A DNA stretch of 55,086 bases, taken from Ruminococcaceae bacterium OttesenSCG-928-A16 (GTDB taxonomy: Bacteria; Bacillota; Clostridia; Oscillospirales; Ruminococcaceae). The translations under genes and the position numbers were made by a program. Location: positions 1 to 55,086 of the forward strand of contig JAJDJP010000009.1 in the NCBI GenBank assembly GCA_030267215.1. The letters run 5' to 3'. A model generated the notes under the pieces. It made no database searches. It was not told the DNA's origin and saw nothing but the letters and a program-made list of their open reading frames with translations. Shown here piece after piece: positions 43,017 to 52,726 of this stretch (the stretch's first letter is position 1; every line of letters begins with the position of its first letter).

Positions 43017-44594
43017 ATGAATAAAAAATGGTTGAAAAAAATTAGCGGGGCTATATTGGCCGTTGCCATGGTAGCCGCCACCGCCGTTACTGCCTTTGCG
43101 GCAGAAGAACCCGGCTTGCCGGATATGACCCGTACCGATGGTAGCATTACGGTGCATAAATATGCCAGTGCGTCCTCTTCGCAGGTACCTGGCGATGGCC
43201 TGCAAATTACCGATCCTTCGGGCCTTGGCACCGCGCTAGATAACGTTGGCTTTACCCTGTGGCAGGTAGATAGCAGCTACGAAGTAACCGCTGCCACCAC
43301 CGTAGATGAAGCCAAAGCCAATGCAACCAGCCTTGGCGAAGTGCTAACCGAAGGCGGCGTGGCCGAGTGGACAAACCTAGCCATGGGCTACTATGTGCTG
43401 GAAGAAACCCCCCCGCCCACCCCCAACGAGAAATACGAGCCTGCCGCCCCTGCTATTATTACCCTGCCCATGGGTATTACCAGCACCGGCAGAGGCTGGA
43501 ACTATAACGTGCATGTTTACCCCAAAAACGTTAAAACCGACGACATTACCAAAGAAGTAGTAGCCGCTGCGGCCCAATACAACGTTGGCGACACTGTTTC
43601 TTGGAAAATTGACGCCAAAATTAAAGCAAACCTTGTTGCCAATGCCGTTTATGGCAGCATGACTGTTACCGACGTGCTGGACGCTCGCTTAACCTATACC
43701 GAAGATTCGGACGTTGTTACCGCCATGGGTGGTAAAAGCGCGCCCCTTGCCCTGGCCCGTGGGGTAGATTATACTGTAGATACCTCTATCGTAGTGAATC
43801 CCTCTGACGAAATGGCTTCCTCTGTCGTAACTTGGGCCCTAACCGAAGCAGGTATGGACAAAGTGGCTGCCGATGGCTCTACCTCGCTTAGCATTTCTTT
43901 CGATACCGTTGTTAATATCAACGCACAAGATGGTACCCCCCCAGGCAGCCCCAGCATTACCAACGGCGCCAGTGTAGCGTGGGATAATGTTACCGATAAT
44001 GGCGATGGCACTTCTACCGTAGACCCTGTAACCCCGGCCGAAATTGCCGAAGAAGACAAAGCCAGCATCGACCTTGCCGGCATTGAAATTATTAAAGTAG
44101 ACAGCCAGGATACCACCATTTTGCTAAACGGTGCCGAGTTTAAAATTGCCCTTACCGAAGCCCAAGCACAAAGTGGCGATTTCTTGAAACGCGGCGCAAA
44201 TGACACAGAAGATATTGTTATTATTACCGGCGATAACCCCAGCACCACCGATAGCGAGAGTGGTTGGGCTATGTTTACCGGCCTGCCCCTAGCGGCAGAC
44301 CACGACACCAACGGCACCACCTTCTATTTGGTAGAAACCAAGGCCCCCAGTGGTTATGTTTTGCGCCAAAGCATTGTGCAGGTTACCATTGCAGCCGGCA
44401 GCAAAAAAGTTACTACCGAAGTTTTGAACCAAAAAATTGGCGACCCGCCACTGGATGAAGACAGGCCTACTTTCCAGCTGCCTGCTACCGGCGGCATTGG
44501 CACCACCCTGTTTATTATTGTGGGTGTTGCGCTAATGGCTGGTGCTGTTATTTTGCTGGTTAAAAGCCGTAAAAAAAATAAAGGCAACCAATAA
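43017..44594 (+). CDS. Major (backbone) pilin, SpaA/isopeptide-forming, LPATG-anchored
   Basis: 525 residues. The signal peptide ends at about AFA-AEE (residue 29). The pilin motif WNYNVHVYPKN contains Lys170, the residue joined to the next subunit's sorting Thr by class C sortase. Two E-box-like elements (YYVLEETPPP near 126, FYLVETKAPSGY near 435) mark Cna-B domains with intramolecular isopeptide bonds. LPATG is at 488-492, followed by a membrane helix and KSRKKNKGNQ. ATG follows AAAGGAAG. The strong hairpins after the gene may stabilise its mRNA relative to the sortases. Confidence 0.95.
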   Translation: MNKKWLKKISGAILAVAMVAATAVTAFAAEEPGLPDMTRTDGSITVHKYASASSSQVPGDGLQITDPSGLGTALDNVGFTLWQVDSSYEVTAATTVDEAKANATSLGEVLTEGGVAEWTNLAMGYYVLEETPPPTPNEKYEPAAPAIITLPMGITSTGRGWNYNVHVYPKNVKTDDITKEVVAAAAQYNVGDTVSWKIDAKIKANLVANAVYGSMTVTDVLDARLTYTEDSDVVTAMGGKSAPLALARGVDYTVDTSIVVNPSDEMASSVVTWALTEAGMDKVAADGSTSLSISFDTVVNINAQDGTPPGSPSITNGASVAWDNVTDNGDGTSTVDPVTPAEIAEEDKASIDLAGIEIIKVDSQDTTILLNGAEFKIALTEAQAQSGDFLKRGANDTEDIVIITGDNPSTTDSESGWAMFTGLPLAADHDTNGTTFYLVETKAPSGYVLRQSIVQVTIAAGSKKVTTEVLNQKIGDPPLDEDRPTFQLPATGGIGTTLFIIVGVALMAGAVILLVKSRKKNKGNQ

Positions 44595-44605
44595 TTTGCC
44601 CGTAT

Positions 44606-44793
44606 AAACCAATAGGCATACACACCCCGCGGCTGTGCTGCGGGGTGTGCCTACCCGCACTTACCAAACCAATAGGCTTGTGGATAAAGAGGAGTGGGCA
44701 TTGGCTCACTCCTCCAAGCCTTATCCCCTGCTTGTAGGGGGCAGCAAAATTTTAACAAGCGGTAGGGGAGGAGCGAAAGCTCGCTTTTCCCCT
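44606..44793 (+). promoter_or_regulatory. Structured spacer between pilin and sortase genes
   Basis: Three hairpins in series: ACACCCCGC/GCGGGGTGT with outer GGCA/TGCC (44615-44651), GAGGAGTG/CACTCCTC (about 44690-44717) and AGGGGAGGAGC/GCTCGCTTTTCCCCT (about 44764-44793). The first lies between direct repeats AAACCAATAGGC at 44606-44617 and 44666-44677. None has a clean T-run, suggesting partial termination or 3'-end protection that sets the pilin-to-sortase ratio. Confidence 0.6.
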
Positions 44794-44814
44794 ATTTACA
44801 GGAAGGTATAGCAC

Positions 44815-45741
44815 ATGGCGCTTTACAAAAAAAAGCAAAAAAACCAAAAACCAAAACAACAACAGCAGCCTGTTAAGCAAAGCAAAAAAACAAGTGTACC
44901 ATTGCTTATTGTTTTGTTTTTTATTGGGCTTGCCGTTTTGCTATACCCTGCTGTAAGTAATTGGCTTTCTACCCGCCGCTCGGTTGCCCAAATTAATGTG
45001 TACGAGCAAGATATCAGCGCGCTTTCGAAAGATTTTATAGACGGAGAATGGGAAAAAGCGGTTGATTATAACAACAGCCTGAAAGGGGACCCCGTTAAGG
45101 ACCCCTTTATACCCGGTAGCGGCAAAGCATTGCCCCAAAACTACCTAAATGTGCTAAACGTAAGCGGCATTATGTGCACCATCGAAATCCCCTCTATTAA
45201 TGTGAACCTGCCAATATACCACGGCGTAAGCGATGAGGTTTTGCAAAAGGGGGTTGGCCATATGGAGGGCACCGCCCTGCCCATTGGCGGCAAGGGCACC
45301 CACAGCATTTTAACCGGCCATACCGGCCTGCCCACCGCCCACCTTTTTACCGATTTGATTGACCTGGTAGAGGGCGACAAATTTTATATCCATGTGCTTG
45401 GGCGCGAGCTTGTGTACCAGGTAGACCAAATTAAGGTTATTTTACCCGATGATATTTCGGACCTGGACGCCTATGGCGACGAAGATTATGTTACCCTTAT
45501 TACCTGCACGCCGTATGGGGTAAACTCTCATCGGTTATTGGTGCGTGGGCACCGTGTGTACCAAATTTCTAAAAGTATTACGCTGCAGGCCAATTTGTCG
45601 ATACAGTTTACCATTGTGCTGGTGCTGGCAGTGCTGGGCATTTTGCTAATTTTGCTGGTGTTTATTTGGCGGTGGTACCAATGGCACAAACAAAAATACC
45701 CCCAAAAGCACAAAAAACGCCCCAAAAACAAAAGGAAATAA
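44815..45741 (+). CDS. Class C (pilin-polymerising) sortase
   Basis: 308 residues. Basic cytoplasmic N-terminus, transmembrane helix about 27-45, then the sortase domain and a second helix near 265-287, the usual class C arrangement. The lid carries DPF (96-98). Catalytic residues are His169 (LTGHTG), Cys231 (TLITCTPYG) and Arg240 (SHRLLVRG). It joins pilin subunits at the outer membrane face. ATG follows GGAAGG. Confidence 0.95.
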   Translation: MALYKKKQKNQKPKQQQQPVKQSKKTSVPLLIVLFFIGLAVLLYPAVSNWLSTRRSVAQINVYEQDISALSKDFIDGEWEKAVDYNNSLKGDPVKDPFIPGSGKALPQNYLNVLNVSGIMCTIEIPSINVNLPIYHGVSDEVLQKGVGHMEGTALPIGGKGTHSILTGHTGLPTAHLFTDLIDLVEGDKFYIHVLGRELVYQVDQIKVILPDDISDLDAYGDEDYVTLITCTPYGVNSHRLLVRGHRVYQISKSITLQANLSIQFTIVLVLAVLGILLILLVFIWRWYQWHKQKYPQKHKKRPKNKRK

Positions 45742-45819
45742 ACCCACCCCTACCCCTAAAAAGGTGGGGGCTAACCCCCATAGCGCTGCAAACAACAGGG
45801 TGTTACCCGGAGAGAGAAA

Positions 45820-46518
45820 ATGAAAATAAAACGGAGAATGATACAGGTGGTGGCAGTGTTGCTGCTACTGGCCGGCGCGGGCTTTTTGGTGTACCCACTT
45901 GTTACCCAGTGGATATATAACCAGCAGGTGGAAAAAATTGTAACCAGTTTCGAAGCAGATGTGCTGGCCGAATTGAACCAGCAAAACTCCCCGCTGGAGC
46001 AATTGTACGCGCAATTGCAGCAGCAAAATAAAACCCTGTTTGACGAAGGGCAAAAAAATTTAAAGGACCCATTTTCGTACCAACAGCCCGGCATAAATTT
46101 AGAGGAATATGGAATATCCGACAACATCATTGGGGTGTTGTCCATCCCTAAAATAAACGAACTATTGCCAATTTACCTTGGCGCCAACGAAGATAACATG
46201 ACCAAAGGCGCCGTGCACCTTACCCAAACCTCGTACCCCATTGGGGGCGAAAATACCAACAGCGTAATAGCAGCGCACCGTGGGTACTACAAAGCGGCCA
46301 TGTTCCGCCAAATTCAAAAGCTAGAGATAGGCGACCCGGTGTATGTGCGCAATTTTTACGAGGTGCTGGAGTATAAAATAACCGATATTACCATTATTTA
46401 CCCCGATGAAATTGACAAGGTTTTAATACAACCCGGCAAAGATATGCTCACTCTGTTCACCTGCCACCCCTATGGGCAAAACACCCAGCGCTATGTGGTG
46501 TATTGCCAGCGGGTGTAA
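45820..46518 (+). CDS. Second class C-like sortase
   Basis: 232 residues with one N-terminal transmembrane helix (about 8-30) and no C-terminal helix. A DPF lid motif is present (83-85). Catalytic His153 (AAHRG), Cys215 (TLFTCHPYG) and Arg224 (TQRYVVY). The shorter C-terminus separates it from the first sortase. It could attach the tip protein with its IPTSG signal, or anchor finished pili to the wall. ATG follows GGAGAGAG. Confidence 0.93.
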   Translation: MKIKRRMIQVVAVLLLLAGAGFLVYPLVTQWIYNQQVEKIVTSFEADVLAELNQQNSPLEQLYAQLQQQNKTLFDEGQKNLKDPFSYQQPGINLEEYGISDNIIGVLSIPKINELLPIYLGANEDNMTKGAVHLTQTSYPIGGENTNSVIAAHRGYYKAAMFRQIQKLEIGDPVYVRNFYEVLEYKITDITIIYPDEIDKVLIQPGKDMLTLFTCHPYGQNTQRYVVYCQRV

Positions 46519-46750
46519 TAGGGCACTGTCTTCAGCAGTGTTCAATGATGCCTTCCGAAGTATCTTTTGCCTCTTTCGTCGTTGTCCTCATTCGCAATAC
46601 ACCAAGTATTACTCAATCGTCCGCCTTGAAATAGACAAAATCCACTCCAAGATTCACCATTTCAACTGTTGAAAACAACACCCAGAGATCAAACTATTTG
46701 GCCAATGTTTTGGGAAGCCAGTTTGTATAGAAACCAAGAGGAGCAAGCAA
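46519..46750. other. Spacer with atypical composition after the second sortase
   Basis: About 230 bp with base and codon character unlike the operon (few GGC/GCC words). No ribosome binding site-backed gene. Read either way it gives only broken frames. It may be the remnant of an inserted repeat; no inverted ends were found. Confidence 0.35.
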
Positions 46751-47320
46751 ATGCCCAAACAACAATACCAACCAGAGCAAAATAAAACCGCAAAACCACC
46801 ACAAAGCTTTGCTTACCGCTTGTTATACACGGTAAGCTTATTGCTGTTGCTTATATTGTGTGTGCTGGCCGGCCTAACGGCCTATAAGCAGGTGTTTGGC
46901 AAAGTGGCCGATGTGCCCCGCAACACCGACCCCGCCCCCTACCAAACCATTTTAACGGCCGAAGAACAAAAAGACTGGCAGCGTAAAACCCCGCTTAAAA
47001 ACCAGGCGGTATGCCAGCTTAACCTGCGTATTCCGGTGCAGGCGGCCACCGGCAACGCCCAGCTACGCCTAATTAACCCGCCTTACAGTGCCTTTGTTTG
47101 CACGCTTCAGCTAACGCTGCCGGGCAAAAATGGCCAAGATACCACCCTGTATCAATCTGAAAAAATGATACCGGGCAGCGTTACCCAGCACGCTACTTTG
47201 CAAGATGCCGCCACCCTGCCCAAGGGCGAAACCCAAGCAAAAGCCACCTATGTTTTTTACGATGGCAGTGGCATGCAAAAAGGCACCTATAGCATAGAGG
47301 TAACGCTGGTGGTAGAGTAG
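46751..47320 (+). CDS. Membrane-anchored accessory protein of the pilus locus
   Basis: 189 residues. A Gln/Lys/Pro-rich cytoplasmic start, one transmembrane helix (about 24-46), then an extracellular beta-rich domain (VCQLNLRIPVQAATGNAQLRLINPP, then EKMIPGSVTQ and YSIEVTLVVE). Proteins of this general pattern occur beside pilus or surface-protein genes in other Bacillota, but I know no function. ATG follows AGAGGAG. It is the last gene before a strong terminator, so it belongs to the pilus transcription unit. Confidence 0.78.
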   Translation: MPKQQYQPEQNKTAKPPQSFAYRLLYTVSLLLLLILCVLAGLTAYKQVFGKVADVPRNTDPAPYQTILTAEEQKDWQRKTPLKNQAVCQLNLRIPVQAATGNAQLRLINPPYSAFVCTLQLTLPGKNGQDTTLYQSEKMIPGSVTQHATLQDAATLPKGETQAKATYVFYDGSGMQKGTYSIEVTLVVE

Positions 47321-47355
47321 CCCTTTAACCGCTGGCAACAACAAAAGCACCTGCT

Positions 47356-47397
47356 AAAACCCCTGCAAAAGCCGCCATGGTTTTTGCGGGGGTTTTG
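47356..47397 (+). terminator. Terminator ending the pilus locus
   Basis: 15-bp stem (47356-47370 with 47381-47396, one bulge) with T-rich 3' side. Confidence 0.88.
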
Positions 47398-47479
47398 CTT
47401 TTGCTATACATTATATATAAGGGCAATAGCAATACTTGGCAAAAGCGCTAAAAAGTTTTTGTTTTTCTTGTGAAACCCC

Positions 47480-47507
47480 TTGACTTCTTGCGAAATTGTT
47501 GTAGAAT
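47480..47507 (+). promoter_or_regulatory. hrcA promoter (TTGACT-N16-TAGAAT)
   Basis: -35 TTGACT at 47480-47485 and -10 TAGAAT at 47502-47507. The CIRCE operator begins 5 bp after the -10, covering the start point. Confidence 0.75.
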
Positions 47508-47511
47508 AGAG

Positions 47512-47538
47512 TTAGCACTCAAATGAGTAGAGTGCTAA
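47512..47538. promoter_or_regulatory. CIRCE operator
   Basis: Exact match to the CIRCE consensus: TTAGCACTC at 47512-47520, nine bases, GAGTGCTAA at 47530-47538. It is the HrcA binding site and makes the heat-shock cluster autoregulated. Confidence 0.98.
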
Positions 47539-47563
47539 AAACAGTAAAAGGAGATGCCGGAAA

Positions 47564-48586
47564 ATGCCGATGGACGACCGTAAACAACGTATTTTAATGG
47601 CGATTGTTTCGTTATATGCCAGTGATGCCGAACCGGTAGGCTCTAACCTGTTAAGCCAATATTTTAATATGGCAGTATCCTCTGCCACATTGCGCAACGA
47701 AATGGCCGCCCTTACCCGGCTTGGCTTGCTAGAGCAACCGCATACCTCGGCCGGGCGTGTACCCACCGCCAAAGGCTACCGCTATTATGTAGATAATTTA
47801 CTGGATATGCCCAGCAACCTGCCCCCCGCCGAAAAAGAAAAGGTGGATGAAATTTTTAGAGGGCTGGACTATGACCCCGAAAAACTAGCCCAAGGTGCCG
47901 CCAAGGCGCTTGCCAACATGCTGGGCTATGCCGTGGTGGTTACCACCCCCCGGGCCGAAGATATGCGCATTGCGCACTTTGCCGTGCTGCAGGTGGGGCG
48001 TTATACCGCAGCGGTGCTGGCAGTTACCAATGCCGGCGGCGTGCGTACCCGGGTTGCTAAGGTAGATTTTGAGCTGGACGAAACCGACATAGCCCGCACG
48101 GCGGCGGCGTTAAACCGCAGCCTGCGTTTTGTGGCCGAAGCCGATATTAACGCCTACACCGTTCGCAGCTTGGTAGATAGCCTGGGCGAAAATGGAGGCC
48201 GCTGCTGGCCTATTGTTTCGGCGGCGCTAACCCTGCTGGCCGAGGCCGGCACCCCCAGCACCTATTTCGAAGGCCAGCAATATCTTTTGCAATGGCCCGA
48301 GCTAGAGCCTAACCTAAAAGGCCTTGTGGAACTGTTTACCAGCCCCGAGCGCCTGCAAGAGGTTATTGTGCCGCACAGCATACACACCACCGTAATGTTT
48401 GGCGATGAGCTGGACGAGCCGATACCGGGGCTTTGCGTGGTATCTAGGCGGTATTTAGCAGGTGGCGGGCTTACCGGCACCATTGCAGTGGGTGGCCCCA
48501 CCCGCATGTTGTTAAAAGAGGTTATACCCCTTTTAGAATATTTTAGCGAGCAACTTGGCAAAAGCATGAGCGGTTCTGGCTTATAG
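47564..48586 (+). CDS. hrcA: Heat-inducible transcription repressor HrcA
   Basis: 340 residues. The N-terminal winged helix includes [17 protein letters not shown] and [40 protein letters not shown] follows, as in all HrcA proteins. The C-terminal GAF-like part ends in [25 protein letters not shown]. It binds CIRCE and needs GroEL for activity. Start ATG 47564 follows AAAGGAG. First gene of the hrcA-grpE-dnaK-dnaJ cluster. Confidence 0.97.
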   Translation: MPMDDRKQRILMAIVSLYASDAEPVGSNLLSQYFNMAVSSATLRNEMAALTRLGLLEQPHTSAGRVPTAKGYRYYVDNLLDMPSNLPPAEKEKVDEIFRGLDYDPEKLAQGAAKALANMLGYAVVVTTPRAEDMRIAHFAVLQVGRYTAAVLAVTNAGGVRTRVAKVDFELDETDIARTAAALNRSLRFVAEADINAYTVRSLVDSLGENGGRCWPIVSAALTLLAEAGTPSTYFEGQQYLLQWPELEPNLKGLVELFTSPERLQEVIVPHSIHTTVMFGDELDEPIPGLCVVSRRYLAGGGLTGTIAVGGPTRMLLKEVIPLLEYFSEQLGKSMSGSGL

Positions 48587-48610
48587 CCACGAAAATCAGT
48601 TTTGCGGAAA

Positions 48611-48727
48611 AGTAAGCACAAATTTTCAAAGTTATGCCATTCTGAGGGCGTTCTTTTGCCCGAAGAATCTTTGGCGCATTAACTTCGAAAGATAGATTCT
48701 TCACTTCGTTCAGAATGACAAGTGCTT
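48611..48727 (-). repeat. REP/MITE-like inverted repeat, copy 2
   Basis: Reverse-oriented copy of the element at 6906-7020. The ends CATTCTGAGGGCG and CGTTCAGAATGACAAG are inverted with respect to each other, with GAAGAATC/GATTCTTC inside. It lies between hrcA and grpE and would form a large hairpin in the operon mRNA. Confidence 0.88.
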
Positions 48728-48795
48728 ATTTGTGAAATTGGATTTCTACGACTTGTAAATGCAGTGCCAAAACCAATATAAAGGAGGCTATTTCC

Positions 48796-49356
48796 TTGGC
48801 CGAAAAAAACAAACAACCCCCCGCAGAAGAAAAAGAGCCCACCAAAAAAGCCAACAAAGGCAGCAAAAAAGAAGCGACTGGCGCAGCCGAAATAGAAGCA
48901 AAGCTAGCCGCGGCCGAAATGAAGGTGGAAGCTGCCGAACAAAAGGTGGAAGAAATAAAAAACTCGTTGTTGCGCACTGCGGCCGAGTACGAGAATTACC
49001 GCAAACGCAGCCAAAAAGAACAAGAAACCGCTTTTGGCAACGGCACCGGCCACGCAGCCTACGAAATGCTGCCCGTGCTAGATACCCTAGACGCCGCCGC
49101 CATGGCCGAAAGCAAGGATGAAGAGTACAAAAAAGGTGTTTTGCTTACCCTAACCAAATGCAACGAAGTGTTTAACAAGCTGGGTATACACGAAATACCT
49201 GCCCTTGGCGAAGAATTTAACCCCGAGCTGCACAACGCAGTTATGCAACTGCCGGCAGAGGGCGCCGCAAGTGGCACCATTACCCAGGTTATGCAAAAAG
49301 GCTATACCTTAAATGGCCGGGTTATACGCCATGCAATGGTAGCTGTAGCACCGTAA
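48796..49356 (+). CDS. grpE: Nucleotide exchange factor GrpE
   Basis: 186 residues. TTG start at 48796, 8 bases after AAGGAGG. A charged, Lys-rich N-terminus is followed by a long coiled coil (EIEAKLAAAEMKVEAAEQKVEEIK) and the conserved LLRTAAEYENYRKRSQKE. The C-terminal beta domain has FNPELHNAVMQLPAE and GYTLNGRVIRHAMVAV. It releases ADP from DnaK. It is 210 bp downstream of hrcA with a repeat element between. Confidence 0.96.
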   Translation: MAEKNKQPPAEEKEPTKKANKGSKKEATGAAEIEAKLAAAEMKVEAAEQKVEEIKNSLLRTAAEYENYRKRSQKEQETAFGNGTGHAAYEMLPVLDTLDAAAMAESKDEEYKKGVLLTLTKCNEVFNKLGIHEIPALGEEFNPELHNAVMQLPAEGAASGTITQVMQKGYTLNGRVIRHAMVAVAP

Positions 49357-49425
49357 CCTTATAAAATTGACTTAAACCTTATTTATATAAAACAACACCA
49401 AACAATGATGAAGGAGCAAACGAAT

Positions 49426-51246
49426 ATGAGTAAAATTGTAGGTATCGACCTTGGTACTACCAACAGCTGTATCGCCGTTATGGAAGGCGGCGAGGCGGTT
49501 GTAATTCCAAACGCAGAAGGCGCACGCACCACCCCCTCGGTGGTTGGGTTTACCCCCGCTGGCGAGCGTTTGGTTGGCCAGGTGGCAAAACGCCAGGCCA
49601 TCACCAACCCCGATCGCACCATTGCTTCCATTAAGCGCCACATGGGTACCTCTGAAAAGGTGGAAATTGATGGCAAAAAATATACCCCGCAAGAAATTTC
49701 GGCCATGGTTTTGGCTAAGTTAAAAGCAGATGCCGAAGCGTATTTGGGCGAAAAAGTAACCGATGCGGTTATTACCGTGCCTGCCTATTTTAGCGATTCT
49801 CAGCGCCAGGCAACCAAAGACGCCGGCGCCATTGCGGGCCTAAATGTAAAACGAATTATTAACGAGCCCACCGCGGCCGCCCTTGCCTACGGCATGGATA
49901 AAGAAGCCGACCAAAAGCTGATGGTTTATGACCTTGGCGGCGGTACCTTTGACGTTTCGATTATTGAGATGGGCGATGGTGTTACCGAGGTTCTTTCTAC
50001 CGCTGGCGACACCAAACTAGGTGGCGACGACTTTGACGAGCGGGTAATTAATTGGTTGGCCGATGAATTTAAAAAAGAAAACGGCATTGACCTACGTGCC
50101 GACAAAATGGCTGCCCAGCGCTTAAAAGAAGCTGCTGAAAAAGCCAAAATAGAGCTTTCGGGCGTTACCAGCACCCAAATTAACCTGCCCTTTATCACGG
50201 CAGATGCCTCGGGCCCCAAACACCTGGATACCACCCTTACCCGTGCCAAATTTAACGAGTTGACTGCGGACCTGGTGGAGAAAACCATGGGCCCGGTAAA
50301 ACGTGCCATGGCCGATGCTGGCCTGAAACCCAGCGACCTGCACAAAATTTTGCTGGTGGGCGGCAGCAGCCGTATGCCTGCCGTGCAAGACGCTGTAAAA
50401 CAATACATGGGCACCGATCCTTCGAAGGGCATTAACCCCGATGAATGTGTTGCGCTGGGCGCGGCTATTCAGGGCGGCGTGCTGGGTGGCGACGTAAAAG
50501 GCCTGTTGTTGCTAGACGTTACCCCCCTAAGCCTTGGTATCGAAACCATGGGTGGTGTTTCTACCAAAATTATCGAGCGTAACACCACCATTCCTACCAA
50601 AAAAAGCCAGATATTCTCGACAGCGGCCGACAACCAGCCCAGCGTAGAAGTAAGCGTGCTACAGGGCGAGCGCGAAATGGCCAAAGACAATAAAAAGCTG
50701 GGCACCTTCCACCTGGATGGTATCCCTGCTGCCCCGCGTGGTGTGCCGCAAATAGAGGTTACCTTTGACATTGACGCCAACGGCATTGTGGCGGTTTCGG
50801 CCAAAGACCTTGGTACCGGCAAAGAGCAAAGCATTACCATTACCGCCAGCACCAACATGAGCAAAGAAGACGTGGAAAAAGCGGTGAAGGAAGCCGAGCA
50901 GTACGCCGAAGAGGATGCCAAGCTGAAAAACAACATCGACACCCGCAACGCGGCCGACCAAATGGTGTACCAAACCGAAAAAACCATTGCCGATTTGGGC
51001 GATAAGATGGAAGAGGCCGACAAAACCAGCCTTACCCAAAAGAATGACGCCCTGAAGGAAGCGCTGAAAGGCGAAAACCTGGACGACATTAAGGCAAAAC
51101 AAGAAGAGTTGCAAGCGGCCTTGCACGAAATTAGCAGCAAGGTATATGCCGCAACCGGCAGCCAAGATGCCGCCGAAGCGGAAGCAGCCTCGGAAAAAGA
51201 CGAAGACGTAATTGACGCCGACTTTACCGAAGTGGACGACAAATAA
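49426..51246 (+). CDS. dnaK: Chaperone DnaK (Hsp70)
   Basis: 606 residues. ATPase motifs [39 protein letters not shown] and [12 protein letters not shown]. The substrate-binding domain starts about residue 380 ([18 protein letters not shown]), and the acidic C-terminus ends [12 protein letters not shown] 49426 ([10 protein letters not shown]) follows AAGGAG; an upstream ATG at 49405 precedes that site. Confidence 0.98.
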   Translation: MSKIVGIDLGTTNSCIAVMEGGEAVVIPNAEGARTTPSVVGFTPAGERLVGQVAKRQAITNPDRTIASIKRHMGTSEKVEIDGKKYTPQEISAMVLAKLKADAEAYLGEKVTDAVITVPAYFSDSQRQATKDAGAIAGLNVKRIINEPTAAALAYGMDKEADQKLMVYDLGGGTFDVSIIEMGDGVTEVLSTAGDTKLGGDDFDERVINWLADEFKKENGIDLRADKMAAQRLKEAAEKAKIELSGVTSTQINLPFITADASGPKHLDTTLTRAKFNELTADLVEKTMGPVKRAMADAGLKPSDLHKILLVGGSSRMPAVQDAVKQYMGTDPSKGINPDECVALGAAIQGGVLGGDVKGLLLLDVTPLSLGIETMGGVSTKIIERNTTIPTKKSQIFSTAADNQPSVEVSVLQGEREMAKDNKKLGTFHLDGIPAAPRGVPQIEVTFDIDANGIVAVSAKDLGTGKEQSITITASTNMSKEDVEKAVKEAEQYAEEDAKLKNNIDTRNAADQMVYQTEKTIADLGDKMEEADKTSLTQKNDALKEALKGENLDDIKAKQEELQAALHEISSKVYAATGSQDAAEAEAASEKDEDVIDADFTEVDDK

Positions 51247-51271
51247 AACCAGCCTACAAGGCTGTTGCATT

Positions 51272-51306
51272 GCGCGGCGGGTTATAGCGTTTTAAGCCTG
51301 CCGCGC
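51272..51306 (+). other. GC-rich hairpin between dnaK and dnaJ
   Basis: GCGCGGCGGG pairs with CCTGCCGCGC across a 15-nt loop, 25 bp after dnaK. There is no T-run, so it is more likely an mRNA stabiliser or weak attenuator than a full terminator. The rest of the 248-bp gap shows nothing further. Confidence 0.55.
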
Positions 51307-51494
51307 CTTGCGCTGCCAGTGGCATTTGTATTATAATTAAGCTTCTATACCAGTGCAAATTAAAAAGCAGGCAGTGGTTTGGCATACAATGTTTGGTATT
51401 TCCATGCCTTGTGTTGCATTAATTTGTTTTAAAATAACGGGCTGGCGGGCACATGTGGCAGGCGCTGGCTGTAACTATAAAGAGGTGAAGGCGA

Positions 51495-52667
51495 TTGGCT
51501 GATAAGAGGGACTATTATGAGGTCCTGGGCGTTGCCAAAGATGCCAGCGAAAGTGAAATAAAAAAAGCCTACCACAAAAAGGCCAAAAAATATCACCCCG
51601 ATTTAAACCCCGGAGACCACGAGGCCGAAGTGAAGTTTAAAGAGGTGGGCGAAGCTTACGAAGTTTTAAGCGATGCCGATAAAAAAGGCCGGTACGACCA
51701 ATTTGGCCACGCCGGGGTAGACCCCAGCTATGGTGCCGGCGGCGGTGGCGGTGGTTTTGGTGGCGGCTTTGGTGGTTTTGGCGGCGGTGGCGCCGGGGTA
51801 GATTTTGGCGATATTTTTGAAACCTTTTTTGGCGGGGGCGGCTTTGGCGGCGCCCGGCGGGCTAACCCCAATGCGCCACGCCGTGGCAACGATATACGCG
51901 TAAGCCTGGTGCTTAGCTTTATGGAGGCAGTGCACGGCGTTACCAAAACCATTAGCGTAACCCAGCAAGATACTTGCGACGAGTGCCATGGCAGCGGGGC
52001 CGAAAAGGGAACTACCCCCGAAACCTGCCCCGATTGTGGGGGCACTGGCAGCGTAACCGTAAATAAGCAAACCCTGTTTGGCACTATGCAAGAGCGCCGC
52101 CCCTGTAACCGCTGCGGCGGTAAGGGCAAAATTATTAAATCTCCGTGCAGCAAGTGCCACGGCAGCGGGCGGGTGGGCGTGCCCAAAAAGCTGGAGGTTA
52201 AAATTCCGGCCGGGGTGGACGACGACCAAACCTTATCGCTGCGGGGCAAAGGCGATGCCGGCCCCAACAACGGCCCTAATGGCGATTTGATTATTATTAT
52301 TACCGTGCGGCCCGATGCCATGTTTGAGCGGGACGAGTACGACGTGCGGGTAACGGTGCCGCTAACCTACAGCCAGGCAGTGCTGGGTGCCAAGGTTACG
52401 GTGCCCACCATTGATGGCAAGGTAGAATATACCGTGCCCGAAGGCACCCAAAGCGGGCGTGTGTTCCGGCTTAAAAACAAGGGTATCCCCTATGTAAATG
52501 GCCGTGGAAGGGGAGACCAATACGTTACCGTAAACGTAGAAATACCCAAAAAATTAACCAGAGCCCAAAAAGAGGCGCTGCAAAGCTTTGAGGCAACCCT
52601 GAAAGACGACAACTATACCCAGCGCAAAAGCTTTTTAAAGGGCATGAAAGACCGGTTTAATAGTTAA
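51495..52667 (+). CDS. dnaJ: Chaperone DnaJ (Hsp40)
   Basis: 390 residues. TTG start at 51495 behind AGAGGTGAAGG. The J domain has HPD in [12 protein letters not shown] Gly/Phe-rich linker (about 77-115) precedes four zinc-binding CxxCxGxG repeats ([32 protein letters not shown]). The C-terminal substrate-binding domains follow, with [10 protein letters not shown] and FRLKNKGIP. It delivers clients to DnaK. Confidence 0.98.
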   Translation: MADKRDYYEVLGVAKDASESEIKKAYHKKAKKYHPDLNPGDHEAEVKFKEVGEAYEVLSDADKKGRYDQFGHAGVDPSYGAGGGGGGFGGGFGGFGGGGAGVDFGDIFETFFGGGGFGGARRANPNAPRRGNDIRVSLVLSFMEAVHGVTKTISVTQQDTCDECHGSGAEKGTTPETCPDCGGTGSVTVNKQTLFGTMQERRPCNRCGGKGKIIKSPCSKCHGSGRVGVPKKLEVKIPAGVDDDQTLSLRGKGDAGPNNGPNGDLIIIITVRPDAMFERDEYDVRVTVPLTYSQAVLGAKVTVPTIDGKVEYTVPEGTQSGRVFRLKNKGIPYVNGRGRGDQYVTVNVEIPKKLTRAQKEALQSFEATLKDDNYTQRKSFLKGMKDRFNS

Positions 52668-52677
52668 GCTTTAAAAC

Positions 52678-52716
52678 AAAAGTGCACCGAGGTTTATTGC
52701 CTCGGTGCACTTTTTT
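52678..52716. terminator. Bidirectional terminator between dnaJ and helicase genes
   Basis: Perfect 15-bp stem (52678-52692 with 52700-52714) with A-run and T-run, between convergent genes. Confidence 0.93.
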
Positions 52717-52726
52717 ATACTGTAAA

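Noticed and set aside
46472-46672. 66-codon frame at the end of the second sortase gene
   Set aside because: Overlaps the sortase C-terminus in another frame, lacks a ribosome binding site and lies in atypical spacer DNA.
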